64,000 nt of DNA from Acidihalobacter yilgarnensis (GTDB taxonomy: Bacteria > Pseudomonadota > Gammaproteobacteria > DSM-5130 > Acidihalobacteraceae). Position 1 is the stretch's first letter. Each line of letters opens with the position of its first letter. Shown here piece after piece: positions 27,555-35,327 of the stretch. Below the pieces are notes generated by a model. It was not told the origin of the DNA. It was given only the letters and a program-made list of their open reading frames with translations, and searched no databases. The position numbers and the translations under genes were made by a program. Location of the stretch: the NCBI RefSeq assembly GCF_001753245.1, contig NZ_CP017415.1, positions 1 to 64,000 on the forward strand. The letters run 5' to 3'.

Positions 27555-29156
27555 TCATCTCGTGAAGCCGTAATTCTCCGGCCAATATTGATACAGCCAC
27601 GTCTCGCTCAGTGTTTTGTCGCCGAGCTTCAGGTAGCAGCGCAGCTCTACCGGCTCGCTGCCTTCCGAATGCAGGTCGAACTGCGCACGCCACCGATTCG
27701 TTCCGAGGATTTTGAGCACGAATTGATGGCTCAGGTGGCCGCGCGAGGCGGTTATCACGGGGACGATGTCGAATCGTTGCGGCATGCCGGCGAGTGGGCC
27801 GCCTGTGAATTCGATGACGAATTTGCGGCCGTGGGGATCACGCGGGGTGTGCTGGCCGGGGATGCCGGGTTGGCCCAGGCGTGTGGCGGCGACGCGGGCG
27901 ACGTCGGGGATGAAGGGTTCGTGTGCGGCCCAGTAGAGGCGGTAGTCGAGCTTCCAGGTATCGCCGACGCTGGCTGCGCGTGCGGGTTGCCAGAAGGCGA
28001 CGATGTTGTCGCTGGTTTCGTCGTCGGTGGGGATTTCCACCAGCACGACGGCGCCTGCCCCCCAGGCCCCTTTGGGCTCGACCCAGACGCTGGGCCGGCG
28101 GTCGTAATAGGCGCTGTCGTCCAGGTAGTGGCGGAAGTCGCGGTCGCGCTGAAGCAGCCCGAAGCCCTTGGGGTTGTGGTCCTGGTAGCTGTTGGTCTGC
28201 ACGTGCGGGGGATTGTTGAGTGGCACCCAGATGCGCTCGCCCTGCCCCGTCCACAGAGCGAGGCCGTCGCTGTCGTGAATTTCGGGGTGCCAGTCGGGAG
28301 CGGTGCGCCGGTTGGTTTCGCTGTACCAGTACATGCTGGTCAGCGGCGCGATGCCGAGCTGGGCGATGTCACTGCGCTGGAACAGCTCGGCCTCGATGTC
28401 GGTGGTGAATGCCTCTCGGCTCCGGCGCCAGGTCATGCGGTAGGCGCCGGTCAGGCTGGGGCCGTCGAGCAGCGCGTAGACCACGATGTCGTCGCTGCCG
28501 GGCGGCTCCTCTAGCCAGAAGGCGGTGAAGTTGGGGAACTCCTCCTGCCGGCCCGGCACAGTGGTGTCGATGGCGATGCCGCGCGCGGACAGGCCGTATT
28601 GATCCTCCGGCCCGGCGCTGCGGAAGTAGCTTGCGCCCATGTAAGCGAGCCAATCGCCGGGCTCCTTGCCGGTATTCATGACGCGAAAGCCGGCGAAGCC
28701 GAGGTCGCCCGGTGCTGCGGTGCGCAGACCGCTCTTGCCGTAATCGAAGAGATCGGGGCTATAGATGACGCGCCGCGCCTTGCCGTCGACGAGCGCATGG
28801 ATCGCCACCGGTTTGCGGGCATAGCGTCCGAGATGGAAGAACTCGATCGGATATGGCCGACGACCGGTACGCCACAACGCATCGGCGCTGCGGTAACGGA
28901 TCTGCTGATAGGTGTCGTAGTTGATGCGGTCGAGCAACGCGGGATGGCGTGTCGGTGTGGACTGATAGGGGTGTTTCGCCAGTGCGCGGGCCTGATGGCG
29001 GAGGCGGTCGAAGTCGAAGGGCTGCGCGGGTCCGAAGCGAAGGGTTTCCTCGCTCAACGGCATGGCGTTGACGATGCCCGATCTGGATGTGGCGGCGATC
29101 AGGCCTAGTGCCTGCATGGCCTGCAATAGCCGACGACGCGTCAGATCGATACCCAT
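27555..29156 (-). CDS. opgD: Periplasmic glucan biosynthesis protein OpgD/OpgG family (OpgD-like)
   Basis: 533 residues with a twin-arginine signal (TRRRLLQAMQALGLIAA), which favours OpgD, a Tat substrate, over the Sec-exported OpgG. The mature part shows the MdoG family pattern: FDFDRLRHQARALAKHPYQ, FFHLGRYARKPVAIH, the SMYWYSETN and YQDHNPKGFGLLQRDRDF blocks, and C-terminal LRCYLKLGDKTLSETWLYQY. It shapes osmoregulated periplasmic glucans, often acting with the glucosyltransferase OpgH, which is not here. It marks the right border of the integron/RAYT region. Confidence 0.9.
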   Translation of the reverse strand: MGIDLTRRRLLQAMQALGLIAATSRSGIVNAMPLSEETLRFGPAQPFDFDRLRHQARALAKHPYQSTPTRHPALLDRINYDTYQQIRYRSADALWRTGRRPYPIEFFHLGRYARKPVAIHALVDGKARRVIYSPDLFDYGKSGLRTAAPGDLGFAGFRVMNTGKEPGDWLAYMGASYFRSAGPEDQYGLSARGIAIDTTVPGRQEEFPNFTAFWLEEPPGSDDIVVYALLDGPSLTGAYRMTWRRSREAFTTDIEAELFQRSDIAQLGIAPLTSMYWYSETNRRTAPDWHPEIHDSDGLALWTGQGERIWVPLNNPPHVQTNSYQDHNPKGFGLLQRDRDFRHYLDDSAYYDRRPSVWVEPKGAWGAGAVVLVEIPTDDETSDNIVAFWQPARAASVGDTWKLDYRLYWAAHEPFIPDVARVAATRLGQPGIPGQHTPRDPHGRKFVIEFTGGPLAGMPQRFDIVPVITASRGHLSHQFVLKILGTNRWRAQFDLHSEGSEPVELRCYLKLGDKTLSETWLYQYWPENYGFTR

Positions 29157-29529
29157 ATTTGGTTGCTATCCCCGGTTGCCCGCAACGCGTAGCGGGATGC
29201 GAGCAAGGCAAAGCGCGTTGCGCGACGGTAGCACGCAACCGTTCCGTGATGGACCTGTCGCTCGGTGGCGACGGCACGGGCTCTGGCATGAGCGTTTTGC
29301 GGGGTTGCCATCGGGGTGTCTTGCACGGCGAATGCTGCGTAGACGCATTCAGGTTCATGGCTGCGGGCGATTTAAAGAGAACTATTGGATGGCTTGCCGA
29401 GTCACACGGATACAAAGGTTTTATGCCGGGTATGCCATGCGGCCCGGATTACGATGGCATATACGCATGTCGCCATGCGTGTTGATGGCGTCGATGCATG
29501 GCCGTCGATTCTAAGGAGGGAGTGAGATC
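29157..29529. other. Intergenic region between opgD and the Cys/Met-rich gene
   Basis: This 373-bp region must hold the divergent promoters of opgD and the small secreted protein. A perfect hairpin ACGCATG-TCGC-CATGCGT lies at 29463-29480 with no T-run, about 50 bases before the next start, and could be an operator. A 42-codon frame at 29357 with several Cys codons is not convincing. No RNA gene was seen. Confidence 0.4.
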
Positions 29530-29793
29530 ATGAAGAAAAATCCGAAGGCCCGTAAGGTTGTCATCGCGCTCGCCAGTGGCGGGTTGATCGGTCTTGCGGC
29601 GGGGGCGTTGCCTGCCCAAGCGGCTACGCCGTGCAAGCCTTGTGCGCCCCATGCCATGAAAAAGGCCAATCCCGGTGCGATGAAAAATCCCTGCGCCGCA
29701 AAACACATGGATAAGAAAAAACCGGATGCGATGAAGCACCCTTGCGCGGCCAAGAGCATGAACGGCAAGGGTTCGTCCTCTTCGGGCATGTAG
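29530..29793 (+). CDS. Secreted Cys/Met/Lys-rich mini-protein, possible metal binder
   Basis: 87 residues with a Sec signal peptide (KARKVVIALASGGLIGLAAG, cleavage near AQAA-TP). The mature 56 residues are low-complexity and repetitive: CKPCAPHAMKK, then MKNPCAAKHMDKKKPDAMKHPCAAKSM, a near-duplicate of NPCAAK-M and HPCAAK-M units. Four Cys, many Met and two to three His suggest soft-metal (copper-like) binding, similar in spirit to bufferin-type or other periplasmic metallopeptides, although I cannot assign a family. AAGGAGGGAG at 29513-29522 is a very strong ribosome-binding site, implying high expression. Confidence 0.75.
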   Translation: MKKNPKARKVVIALASGGLIGLAAGALPAQAATPCKPCAPHAMKKANPGAMKNPCAAKHMDKKKPDAMKHPCAAKSMNGKGSSSSGM

Positions 29794-29839
29794 GGCGCAC
29801 TGCCGGCATGGCCTGTTGTCGTACCGCGGCGTGCGTGTG

Positions 29840-30604
29840 ATGCGGCCCGAGTCACCGCCTGATGGGCTTGCGCCCACGGATGTACTGCCATCGCTTCCCG
29901 AGCCGATCCCGCCCTCGGCCCTTGGTTTCGATGCGCGTGCGCGCGAGGTCCTGCTGGCGGCAGGGAATGAGATACGCGAGTGCTATCGAGTGCTCGAACG
30001 GGGTGGGCTGAATGTCGTCGGCGAGGTGCTTCGCGAGCAGGGGGATTTTGTCGAGCTGGAGCATTATCCGCGTGATGATGTCGAGGACATCGGGCACTAC
30101 TCGCAGTATTACTATCACGCGCATCGCGGTGTCGGCGAGGCGCACGGACACTTCCATACCTTTATCCGCACGGGCCTTCTGGCAAGCCCACCGCTCCCGG
30201 AGGCGACCTTTCAGGTCTCCGAGCCGTGGCCTCGCGAGCAAGCGGCTATTGCCCATCTGATTGCCATTGCGATGGACGACTGGGGCTATCCCATCGGGCT
30301 TTTCACTACCAACCGCTGGGTAACCGGGGAAACTTGGTATGCGGCGGAAACGGTTGCCGGGTTGCTACCGGGTTTCGTGATCGATCACGCCAACCCCTCT
30401 TGGCCGACCAACCGCTGGATTACCGCGATGCTGCGTCTCTTTCACCCGCAGATTGAGGCCCTGCTGGCGCATCGCGACGCGTGCATTGGGTTGTGGCAGC
30501 GGGCCTTGCCGGAGTGCGACGTTCTGGAGGATCGCCGGCTCGAAGTCATCGGCTATCTGCCGATCAGCGTGGAGGCCTGGATGGCTCAGCTGCAGGGGTC
30601 ATGA
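29840..30604 (+). CDS. Uncharacterised cytoplasmic protein with HGHFHTF motif (DUF6969-like)
   Basis: 254 residues, soluble, no signal. Notable features are the repeated histidines in YYYHAHRGVGEAHGHFHTFIR (about 87-107), two near-identical TNRWVTGETWY and TNRWITAMLR segments, and WGYPIGLF. The pattern recalls a conserved proteobacterial family I believe is catalogued as DUF6969, with no assigned activity; the His cluster may bind metal. The start is uncertain: ATG 29840 is used, TTG 29816 is in frame, and neither has a good ribosome-binding site. It lies 46 bases downstream of the metal-binder-like gene and may share its transcript. Confidence 0.65.
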   Translation: MRPESPPDGLAPTDVLPSLPEPIPPSALGFDARAREVLLAAGNEIRECYRVLERGGLNVVGEVLREQGDFVELEHYPRDDVEDIGHYSQYYYHAHRGVGEAHGHFHTFIRTGLLASPPLPEATFQVSEPWPREQAAIAHLIAIAMDDWGYPIGLFTTNRWVTGETWYAAETVAGLLPGFVIDHANPSWPTNRWITAMLRLFHPQIEALLAHRDACIGLWQRALPECDVLEDRRLEVIGYLPISVEAWMAQLQGS

Positions 30605-30718
30605 TGCATCGACGCATGCGTGTGGCGCGATGCGCAAACATGTGGCGGAATATGTTTTGACGACGTACCTGCTGACTCGTCGAAGTGGCGTCCAATGGCC
30701 CGCGCATTCGCGCGTTGG

Positions 30719-30919
30719 CTATTTCCGAAACCACCAGATCAGCAGCGAAATCACGAGGCTGATCACAATCGAAGTGGTCAGCGGGAAGTAGAAGGCGAAG
30801 CCTTCGCGGCTGAAGAGGAAGTCACCGGGTAGCCGCCCGAGCCCAAGCCGGGGGAGGATTGGCCAGACGAGTCCCAGCGCAACCAGCGCCCACCCGATAA
30901 CGATCAGCGTCCGCGCCAT
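30719..30919 (-). CDS. DUF2905 family small membrane protein
   Basis: 66 residues: MARTLIVIGWALVALGLVWP, a linker RLGLGRLPGDFLFSREGF, then a second transmembrane helix VISLVISLLIWWF. This two-helix architecture with the conserved GRLPGD loop is the DUF2905 family, function unknown. Its start codon lies 16 bases inside the preceding gene, suggesting translational coupling. A longer in-frame reading to 31213 is only a shadow of that gene. Confidence 0.85.
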   Translation of the reverse strand: MARTLIVIGWALVALGLVWPILPRLGLGRLPGDFLFSREGFAFYFPLTTSIVISLVISLLIWWFRK

Positions 30920-31281
30920 GTCCGCTGGGGTCTGGGTTGGCCGATCAGCACGGCCTCGGGCACGCAGAGTTTGACCGCCGTGGGCAATTCCAGGCAGATC
31001 CCAGGCACGGGGCGTACGCTGACCCAGAGGGTGTTGATCTTGAGGTTGAGGTCGGCGAAGAGCACGACGCTGCGGTAGCGCATGAGTACGCCGTCGATCT
31101 CGCGCAGGGTGCGCTGGATGATGTGTGGCGGTTGTTGCCGCAGGCGCGGGATGAGCATCATGAAGTCGCTGACCGGCCGGCCATCGGGCATGCGCGTGGG
31201 GACACGCCGCCATAGCGGCTCCGCGGGTTCGAGTCCAATGCTCGATGCGAGCGGACCCGAAGAGGGTGTGTCACGGTCCAT
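30904..31281 (-). CDS. Conserved hypothetical protein, 125 residues
   Basis: Soluble protein with a polar, Ser/Pro-rich first 25 residues, then RRVPTRMPDGRPVSDFMMLIPRL, a stretch predicted to form beta strands (RYRSVVLFADLNLKINTLWVSVRP) and AVLIGQPRP. No motif recognised. The start at 31281 (MDRDTPSSG) is chosen because the upstream part reads through the esterase gene. It is the middle gene of a leftward group: esterase, this gene, DUF2905. Confidence 0.6.
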   Translation of the reverse strand: MDRDTPSSGPLASSIGLEPAEPLWRRVPTRMPDGRPVSDFMMLIPRLRQQPPHIIQRTLREIDGVLMRYRSVVLFADLNLKINTLWVSVRPVPGICLELPTAVKLCVPEAVLIGQPRPQRTWRGR

Positions 31282-31340
31282 GGGCTGAGCATAGTCCCAT
31301 GCAGGGGCGCGTGTCAGCCATGACGCGGTTGTCGCCGGGT

Positions 31341-31994
31341 CTAGGCCGTCAGCATGGTGTGCAGGCTTTTGGAAATGTCCAAGATTTCCGCCGCGCAAAT
31401 GGTGTGTTCCATGGCGTATTCCCGCCACTCTAGGGCGATGCCCTGCGCACGCAGTCGTTCGGCGGAGGTGCGGCCGATGTCTATCGGGATGACCGGGTCG
31501 GCTCGGCCGTGGGCCATGAATACCGGGGTGGCGGGTCTCGCTGCCACGGTGGCCGTCCACAGATACGTCGACAGTGCGACGATGCCGTCCACGGGCGTGT
31601 CGCCTGCCAGGCCGGCGGCAAGGGCGATGAGCCCGCCCTGGGAAAATCCTCCGAGGATGAGGCGTCCATCGGCTGGAAGCGCGCGCCGTTCGCGTTTCAG
31701 CAGGGCTTCGACCTGATCTACCGAGGTACGAATGTCGGCGTCGTTCTCGCCTTGGCCGAATGTCATCTTGTCGAAGCGATACCAGGCGCGCAGCGGAATG
31801 TCGCCCAAGAGGTCGATGCGGCGGAAAGGGGCGTGCGGAAAGACCTGTCTAACACCCTCCATCGAGGGTAGTTCGAGTGCGTCGGCAAAGGGACGCAGAT
31901 CGTGCCCGTCGGCACCGAGCCCATGCAACCAGACGAGTGTATGTCGATGCTCGGTTGCGCCGGTTTCGACGTATTCCAGGGTTTCAGGTGGCAT
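31341..31994 (-). CDS. Carboxylesterase/phospholipase-type alpha/beta hydrolase
   Basis: 217 residues, matching the small bacterial carboxylesterase/acyl-protein thioesterase-like family. The catalytic triad is visible: S118 in GGFSQGG, D166 in HGRADPVIP and H197 in AMEHTI. The oxyanion region LHGLGADGHD is at 24-32. It hydrolyses short-chain esters or lysophospholipids; the natural substrate is unknown. ATG 31994 gives the family-length protein; the frame extends to 32051 without support. It overlaps the upstream membrane-protein gene by 11 bases. Confidence 0.9.
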   Translation of the reverse strand: MPPETLEYVETGATEHRHTLVWLHGLGADGHDLRPFADALELPSMEGVRQVFPHAPFRRIDLLGDIPLRAWYRFDKMTFGQGENDADIRTSVDQVEALLKRERRALPADGRLILGGFSQGGLIALAAGLAGDTPVDGIVALSTYLWTATVAARPATPVFMAHGRADPVIPIDIGRTSAERLRAQGIALEWREYAMEHTICAAEILDISKSLHTMLTA

Positions 31995-32640
31995 GGAGGT
32001 TCCTATGGGTGATGGGTTCCGGTGGTTGCAGGGTGTTGGCGGCTTCGGCATTGAGCGGTCGAATGGTGAGCTCTCGACGCCCTATCAGCAGACGATAGCG
32101 GGCGCCCGCGCTCATCGGCAGACACGCGTGCAGCGGTGCTTCTGCCCGTACCCAGGATAGTCCAGGAACCCGCCCGGCTATTTGCCAGATCGGGATGCGC
32201 GCACGGCTTGGCGGGCGTATCTCGGTATCGATGTCGCTGCGGATGCCCGATAGACGATACATCGGTTTAAGGCCAATTCGAGCGGCAGAGGGTCGCCAAT
32301 CGATCTCATGTATCGTCAAACACAGGCGTGAACCGTTGAGATCATGCCACCAATCTGCGCGCCCCGGCCGTGCGACTCGGATGCGATAGCGACTCGGCCC
32401 ACTCAGGTGCATGTCGATACGAACGACGGCGCTATCGGAGGGTGTCAGCGGTAGATAGTCGACCAAGCCGAGCGCGCTGAGCACGGCGCTTGCGCAAAGG
32501 CCGCCGGTGAGTACGGCAAGACATAATCCGCCGGCCAGGAATAGTGGCCGATTACGAAATCGGCTAGCAAGGACGAGGCCGGTCAGCGTGAGCAGCCCGG
32601 CGAGCAGGATGATGATCCCGAGGTTGAGTGCGGCGGTCAT
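31984..32640 (-). CDS. Membrane protein of unknown function
   Basis: 218 residues. Two N-terminal transmembrane helices (about 6-26 and 34-60, FLAGGLCLAVLTGGLCASAVL) are followed by a roughly 150-residue domain with beta-strand character (VVRIDMHLSGPSRYRIRVARPG, LNGSRLCLTIHEIDWRP), probably periplasmic. No family recognised. It shares a strand and an 11-base overlap with the esterase gene, and is divergent from lptM. Confidence 0.62.
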   Translation of the reverse strand: MTAALNLGIIILLAGLLTLTGLVLASRFRNRPLFLAGGLCLAVLTGGLCASAVLSALGLVDYLPLTPSDSAVVRIDMHLSGPSRYRIRVARPGRADWWHDLNGSRLCLTIHEIDWRPSAARIGLKPMYRLSGIRSDIDTEIRPPSRARIPIWQIAGRVPGLSWVRAEAPLHACLPMSAGARYRLLIGRRELTIRPLNAEAANTLQPPEPITHRNLHAT

Positions 32641-32704
32641 GGTCGTGGGTCTGTGCTGTTATACTCGTGCCCGTTTCGGCGTCACCACATTCAAGGCCGT
32701 CCCC

Positions 32705-32845
32705 ATGTTGCTTCTCTGGTTGCGGCGGCTAGTGCCGCTTACCTGTGCGATCCTGTTGGCCGTGGCCGTATCCGGTTGCGGACAGAAGGGTCCATTATAT
32801 CTACCTTCAAATCCGGGCACGTCGAGCCCATCCGCCGGGAGCTGA
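32705..32845 (+). CDS. lptM: LPS translocon maturation lipoprotein LptM (YifL)
   Basis: A 46-residue lipoprotein: hydrophobic signal LVPLTCAILLAVAVSGC with the lipobox cysteine at 25 and the diagnostic downstream GCGQKGPLYLP. In E. coli LptM helps oxidative maturation of the LptD outer-membrane translocon. The position directly before lysA (2-base gap) is the conserved gammaproteobacterial arrangement. ATG 32705 is chosen because it directly precedes the signal; in-frame starts further upstream add nothing sensible. Confidence 0.93.
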   Translation: MLLLWLRRLVPLTCAILLAVAVSGCGQKGPLYLPSNPGTSSPSAGS

Positions 32846-32847
32846 GT

Positions 32848-34104
32848 ATGGACCACTTCGTCTATCGCGAGGATGCGCTGTGCGCGGAGGCGGCGTCTCT
32901 GGAGGACATCGCAGCGCGCTTCGGCACGCCTTGCTACGTCTACTCAAGGGCGACTTTGGAGCGTCACTGGCGCGCCTTCGACGATGCGCTTGGCGAACAT
33001 CCGCACCTGATTTGTTATGCAGTGAAGGCGAATGCCAACCTCGCGGTACTTAATCTGCTGGCTCGGCTGGGTTCGGGCTTCGATATCGTTTCCGTGGGCG
33101 AGCTGGAGCGTGTAATGCGGGCGGGGGGCGATCCTGCGCGCGTGGTTTTTTCGGGTATTGGCAAGCAGGCGCACGAGATGCGCCGTGCACTGGAGGTCGG
33201 TATCCGCTGCTTCAACGTGGAATCCGAGCCTGAACTGGAACGGCTCAACGCGGTGGCCGGTGAGATGGGCCTGCGTGCGCCGGTTTCGCTGCGCGTCAAT
33301 CCGGATGTGGACCCTGGCACACACCCCTATATCGCCACCGGACTCAAGGAAAGCAAGTTCGGTATCGATATCGGGGACGCCAGAGCCGTTTACCGACGTG
33401 CTGCCGCGCTGCCTCACCTCGACGTGGTTGGCGTGGACTGTCACATCGGTTCTCAGTTGACGCGTCTGGCGCCTTTTCAAGATGCGCTGGACCGCGTGTT
33501 GGCGCTGGTCGATGCGCTGCAGGAAGAGGGCCTTTCCATCCATCATTTGGATCTTGGCGGTGGGCTTGGCATTCGCTACCGCGATGAGACGCCGCCGTCA
33601 CCGGCCGAATATGCCGCCGCGCTCAAGGCGCGTCTCAGCGGGCGGTCTTTGGAAATCCTACTGGAGCCCGGGCGGGCCATCGTCGGCAATGCCGGCGTAT
33701 TGCTGACGCGCGTCGAATACGTCAAGTCGACCGCGCACAAACACTTTGCCATCGTTGATGCGGCCATGAACGACCTGCTCCGACCCGCGCTTTACCAGGG
33801 TTGGCACGAGATCGTGCCGGTGCGTGCCGGTGGTAGCGGTGAAGCACGGCTGTACGACGTGGTCGGCCCGGTCTGTGAGACCGGCGACTTTCTCGGCAAG
33901 GAACGGACATTGAGCATCGTGCCGGGCGATCTGCTGGCAGTGCGCAGCGCCGGTGCCTACGGTTTCTCGATGAGCTCCAATTACAATGCCCGCCCACGTC
34001 CGCCGGAGGTAATGGTCGATGGCGAGCAGGTGTACGAGGTGCGTGCGCGCGAGTCGATCGAACATTTGATGGCGGGTGAGACTTGCTTGCCCGGTGGAAT
34101 CTGA
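32848..34104 (+). CDS. lysA: Diaminopimelate decarboxylase
   Basis: PLP-dependent decarboxylation of meso-diaminopimelate to lysine, the last step of the pathway. The 418-residue product has the PLP lysine K60 in CYAVKANANL, the HIGSQL motif, the glycine-rich LDLGGGLGIRY phosphate loop, EPGRAIVGNAG, and the C-terminal CETGDFL and AYGFSMSSNYNARPRPPEV blocks. ATG 32848 follows the lptM stop by two bases with GGGAG upstream. The pathway's dapF lies 1.2 kb downstream. Confidence 0.96.
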   Translation: MDHFVYREDALCAEAASLEDIAARFGTPCYVYSRATLERHWRAFDDALGEHPHLICYAVKANANLAVLNLLARLGSGFDIVSVGELERVMRAGGDPARVVFSGIGKQAHEMRRALEVGIRCFNVESEPELERLNAVAGEMGLRAPVSLRVNPDVDPGTHPYIATGLKESKFGIDIGDARAVYRRAAALPHLDVVGVDCHIGSQLTRLAPFQDALDRVLALVDALQEEGLSIHHLDLGGGLGIRYRDETPPSPAEYAAALKARLSGRSLEILLEPGRAIVGNAGVLLTRVEYVKSTAHKHFAIVDAAMNDLLRPALYQGWHEIVPVRAGGSGEARLYDVVGPVCETGDFLGKERTLSIVPGDLLAVRSAGAYGFSMSSNYNARPRPPEVMVDGEQVYEVRARESIEHLMAGETCLPGGI

Positions 34105-34108
34105 ACCG

Positions 34109-34780
34109 ATGGAGCGCATACCCGAACCCGAGCTAATGCTGGACGAGGCCCAGGCGCGGGCTTACGCAGAGGCCGATTTCGAGGCGCCGCATGCGCGCGT
34201 GGTCGAGCTGTTCCGTGAGTCGTTCCCGGACTGGTCGGGGCGCGGCGCGGTACTGGACCTGGGCTGCGGGCCGGGCGACATCAGCCTGCGTTTCGCCGTT
34301 GCCTATCCGTACTGCCAGGTGGATGGCGTGGATGGCTCGGAGGCGATGATGGCGGCCGGTCGTGGGCGTATCCAGGCCTCGGGCCTGGATACGCGGGTTC
34401 GGCTGCACAAGGCCCTGCTGCCGACGGATGCGGCGCCGCGTCCGCTCTACGATGCGGTGATATCCAACAGCTTGCTGCATCACTTGCACGAACCGCAGGT
34501 GCTGTGGTCGGCGGTCAATCGCTACGCGGCGGACGGTGCGCCGGTGTTCATCATCGACCTGCTCAGGCCGGATAGCCTCACCGAGGCGCGGATGCTGTGC
34601 GATCGTTATGCGGATGGCGAACCAGAGGTGTTGCGGCAGGATTTCTTCCATTCACTCTGCGCGGCCTTCACGCTGGAAGAGCTGCATGCGCAGTTGCGGT
34701 CGGCAGGATTGGACTATCTGGAAGCGAGTGCGGTGAGTGATCGGCACTGCATGATTCGGGGACGCCTGCGCCGGAGTTGA
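34109..34780 (+). CDS. Class I SAM-dependent methyltransferase
   Basis: 223 residues. Rossmann methyltransferase motif I VLDLGCGPGDISLRFA (about 48-63), motif II acidic residue in VDGVDGSEAMM, and a motif IV-like DAVISNSLLHHL. The HH pair after motif IV is common in small-molecule methyltransferases. The substrate is unknown. It sits 4 bases after lysA, so it is probably co-transcribed, but lysine synthesis needs no methyltransferase and related genomes usually pass straight from lysA to dapF. Confidence 0.85.
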   Translation: MERIPEPELMLDEAQARAYAEADFEAPHARVVELFRESFPDWSGRGAVLDLGCGPGDISLRFAVAYPYCQVDGVDGSEAMMAAGRGRIQASGLDTRVRLHKALLPTDAAPRPLYDAVISNSLLHHLHEPQVLWSAVNRYAADGAPVFIIDLLRPDSLTEARMLCDRYADGEPEVLRQDFFHSLCAAFTLEELHAQLRSAGLDYLEASAVSDRHCMIRGRLRRS

Positions 34781-34792
34781 CCGGATTTGGCG

Positions 34793-34823
34793 TGCGGAGG
34801 CGGACGTGCTGCCCGCCTCCGCA
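34793..34823. terminator. Bidirectional terminator-like hairpin
   Basis: TGCGGAGGCGG (34793-34803) and CCGCCTCCGCA (34813-34823) form a perfect 11-bp GC-rich stem with a 9-base loop, between the convergent methyltransferase and tusA genes. No clear T-run follows on either strand, so efficiency is uncertain. Confidence 0.65.
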
Positions 34824-34840
34824 ACTACGGCCTGTGGGGC

Positions 34841-35071
34841 TTAGGCCTTGCGCAGAATGAAGGTGAACTCGCCACCCGCCTCGCTGTGCTCGACCAGCTC
34901 GTTACCGGTCTGCTTGCAGAACGCTTCGAAATCCTTGACCGCACCTGGATCGGTGGCGATCACTTTCAGGGTTTCGCCGGAACTCAGCTCGTTGATGGCC
35001 TTCTTGGTGCGCAAAATCGGCAGCGGGCAGTTCAGGCCGCGGGCATCCAGTTCCTTGTTAGCAGTCGTCAT
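34841..35071 (-). CDS. tusA: TusA-family sulfur carrier protein (copy 1)
   Basis: 76 residues. The active-site Cys15 lies in the family signature LDARGLNCPLPILRTKKA, and IATDPGAVKDFEAFCKQTG follows. TusA carries persulfide sulfur for tRNA thiolation and molybdenum-cofactor sulfuration and, in sulfur oxidisers, for the cytoplasmic Dsr/Hdr-type oxidation routes. It is transcribed alone, convergent with the lysA transcript. A close paralogue is at 49087. Dedicated oxidation partners (rhodanese, DsrE2, hdr) are not adjacent, so its specific role is open. Confidence 0.92.
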   Translation of the reverse strand: MTTANKELDARGLNCPLPILRTKKAINELSSGETLKVIATDPGAVKDFEAFCKQTGNELVEHSEAGGEFTFILRKA

Positions 35072-35327
35072 CTAAATCACTCCTTACTTCGAGGTTGTGG
35101 CGGTCAGGCGCCGTCCGGCGCCCAAACTCTCTGTCGAACTCAGCATAGCCGTCACGACGGCGAGTGGGGCGGGTGATACTATGGCCTAACCGAGCTGCCG
35201 ACCCGATCCCATACCCGTGCGGGCTGGTGCTCCGAGCGCGCGAAGTGGCCGCAGGGGAACCGCGGCAGTATGGCTGACCTTTATTAGCGTTTCAAGAATT
35301 AGGTCGGCGGACAAGAGGGTGGGCGGC

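Noticed and set aside
27588-28514. A 308-codon open frame antisense to opgD
   Set aside because: Low-complexity Val/Gly/Asp-rich composition typical of a shadow frame; opgD on the other strand has clear family blocks and a Tat signal.
29357-29485. A 42-codon Cys-containing frame upstream of the Cys/Met-rich gene
   Set aside because: No ribosome-binding site and no signal peptide; the cysteines arise from GC-rich repeats and no supporting context was found.
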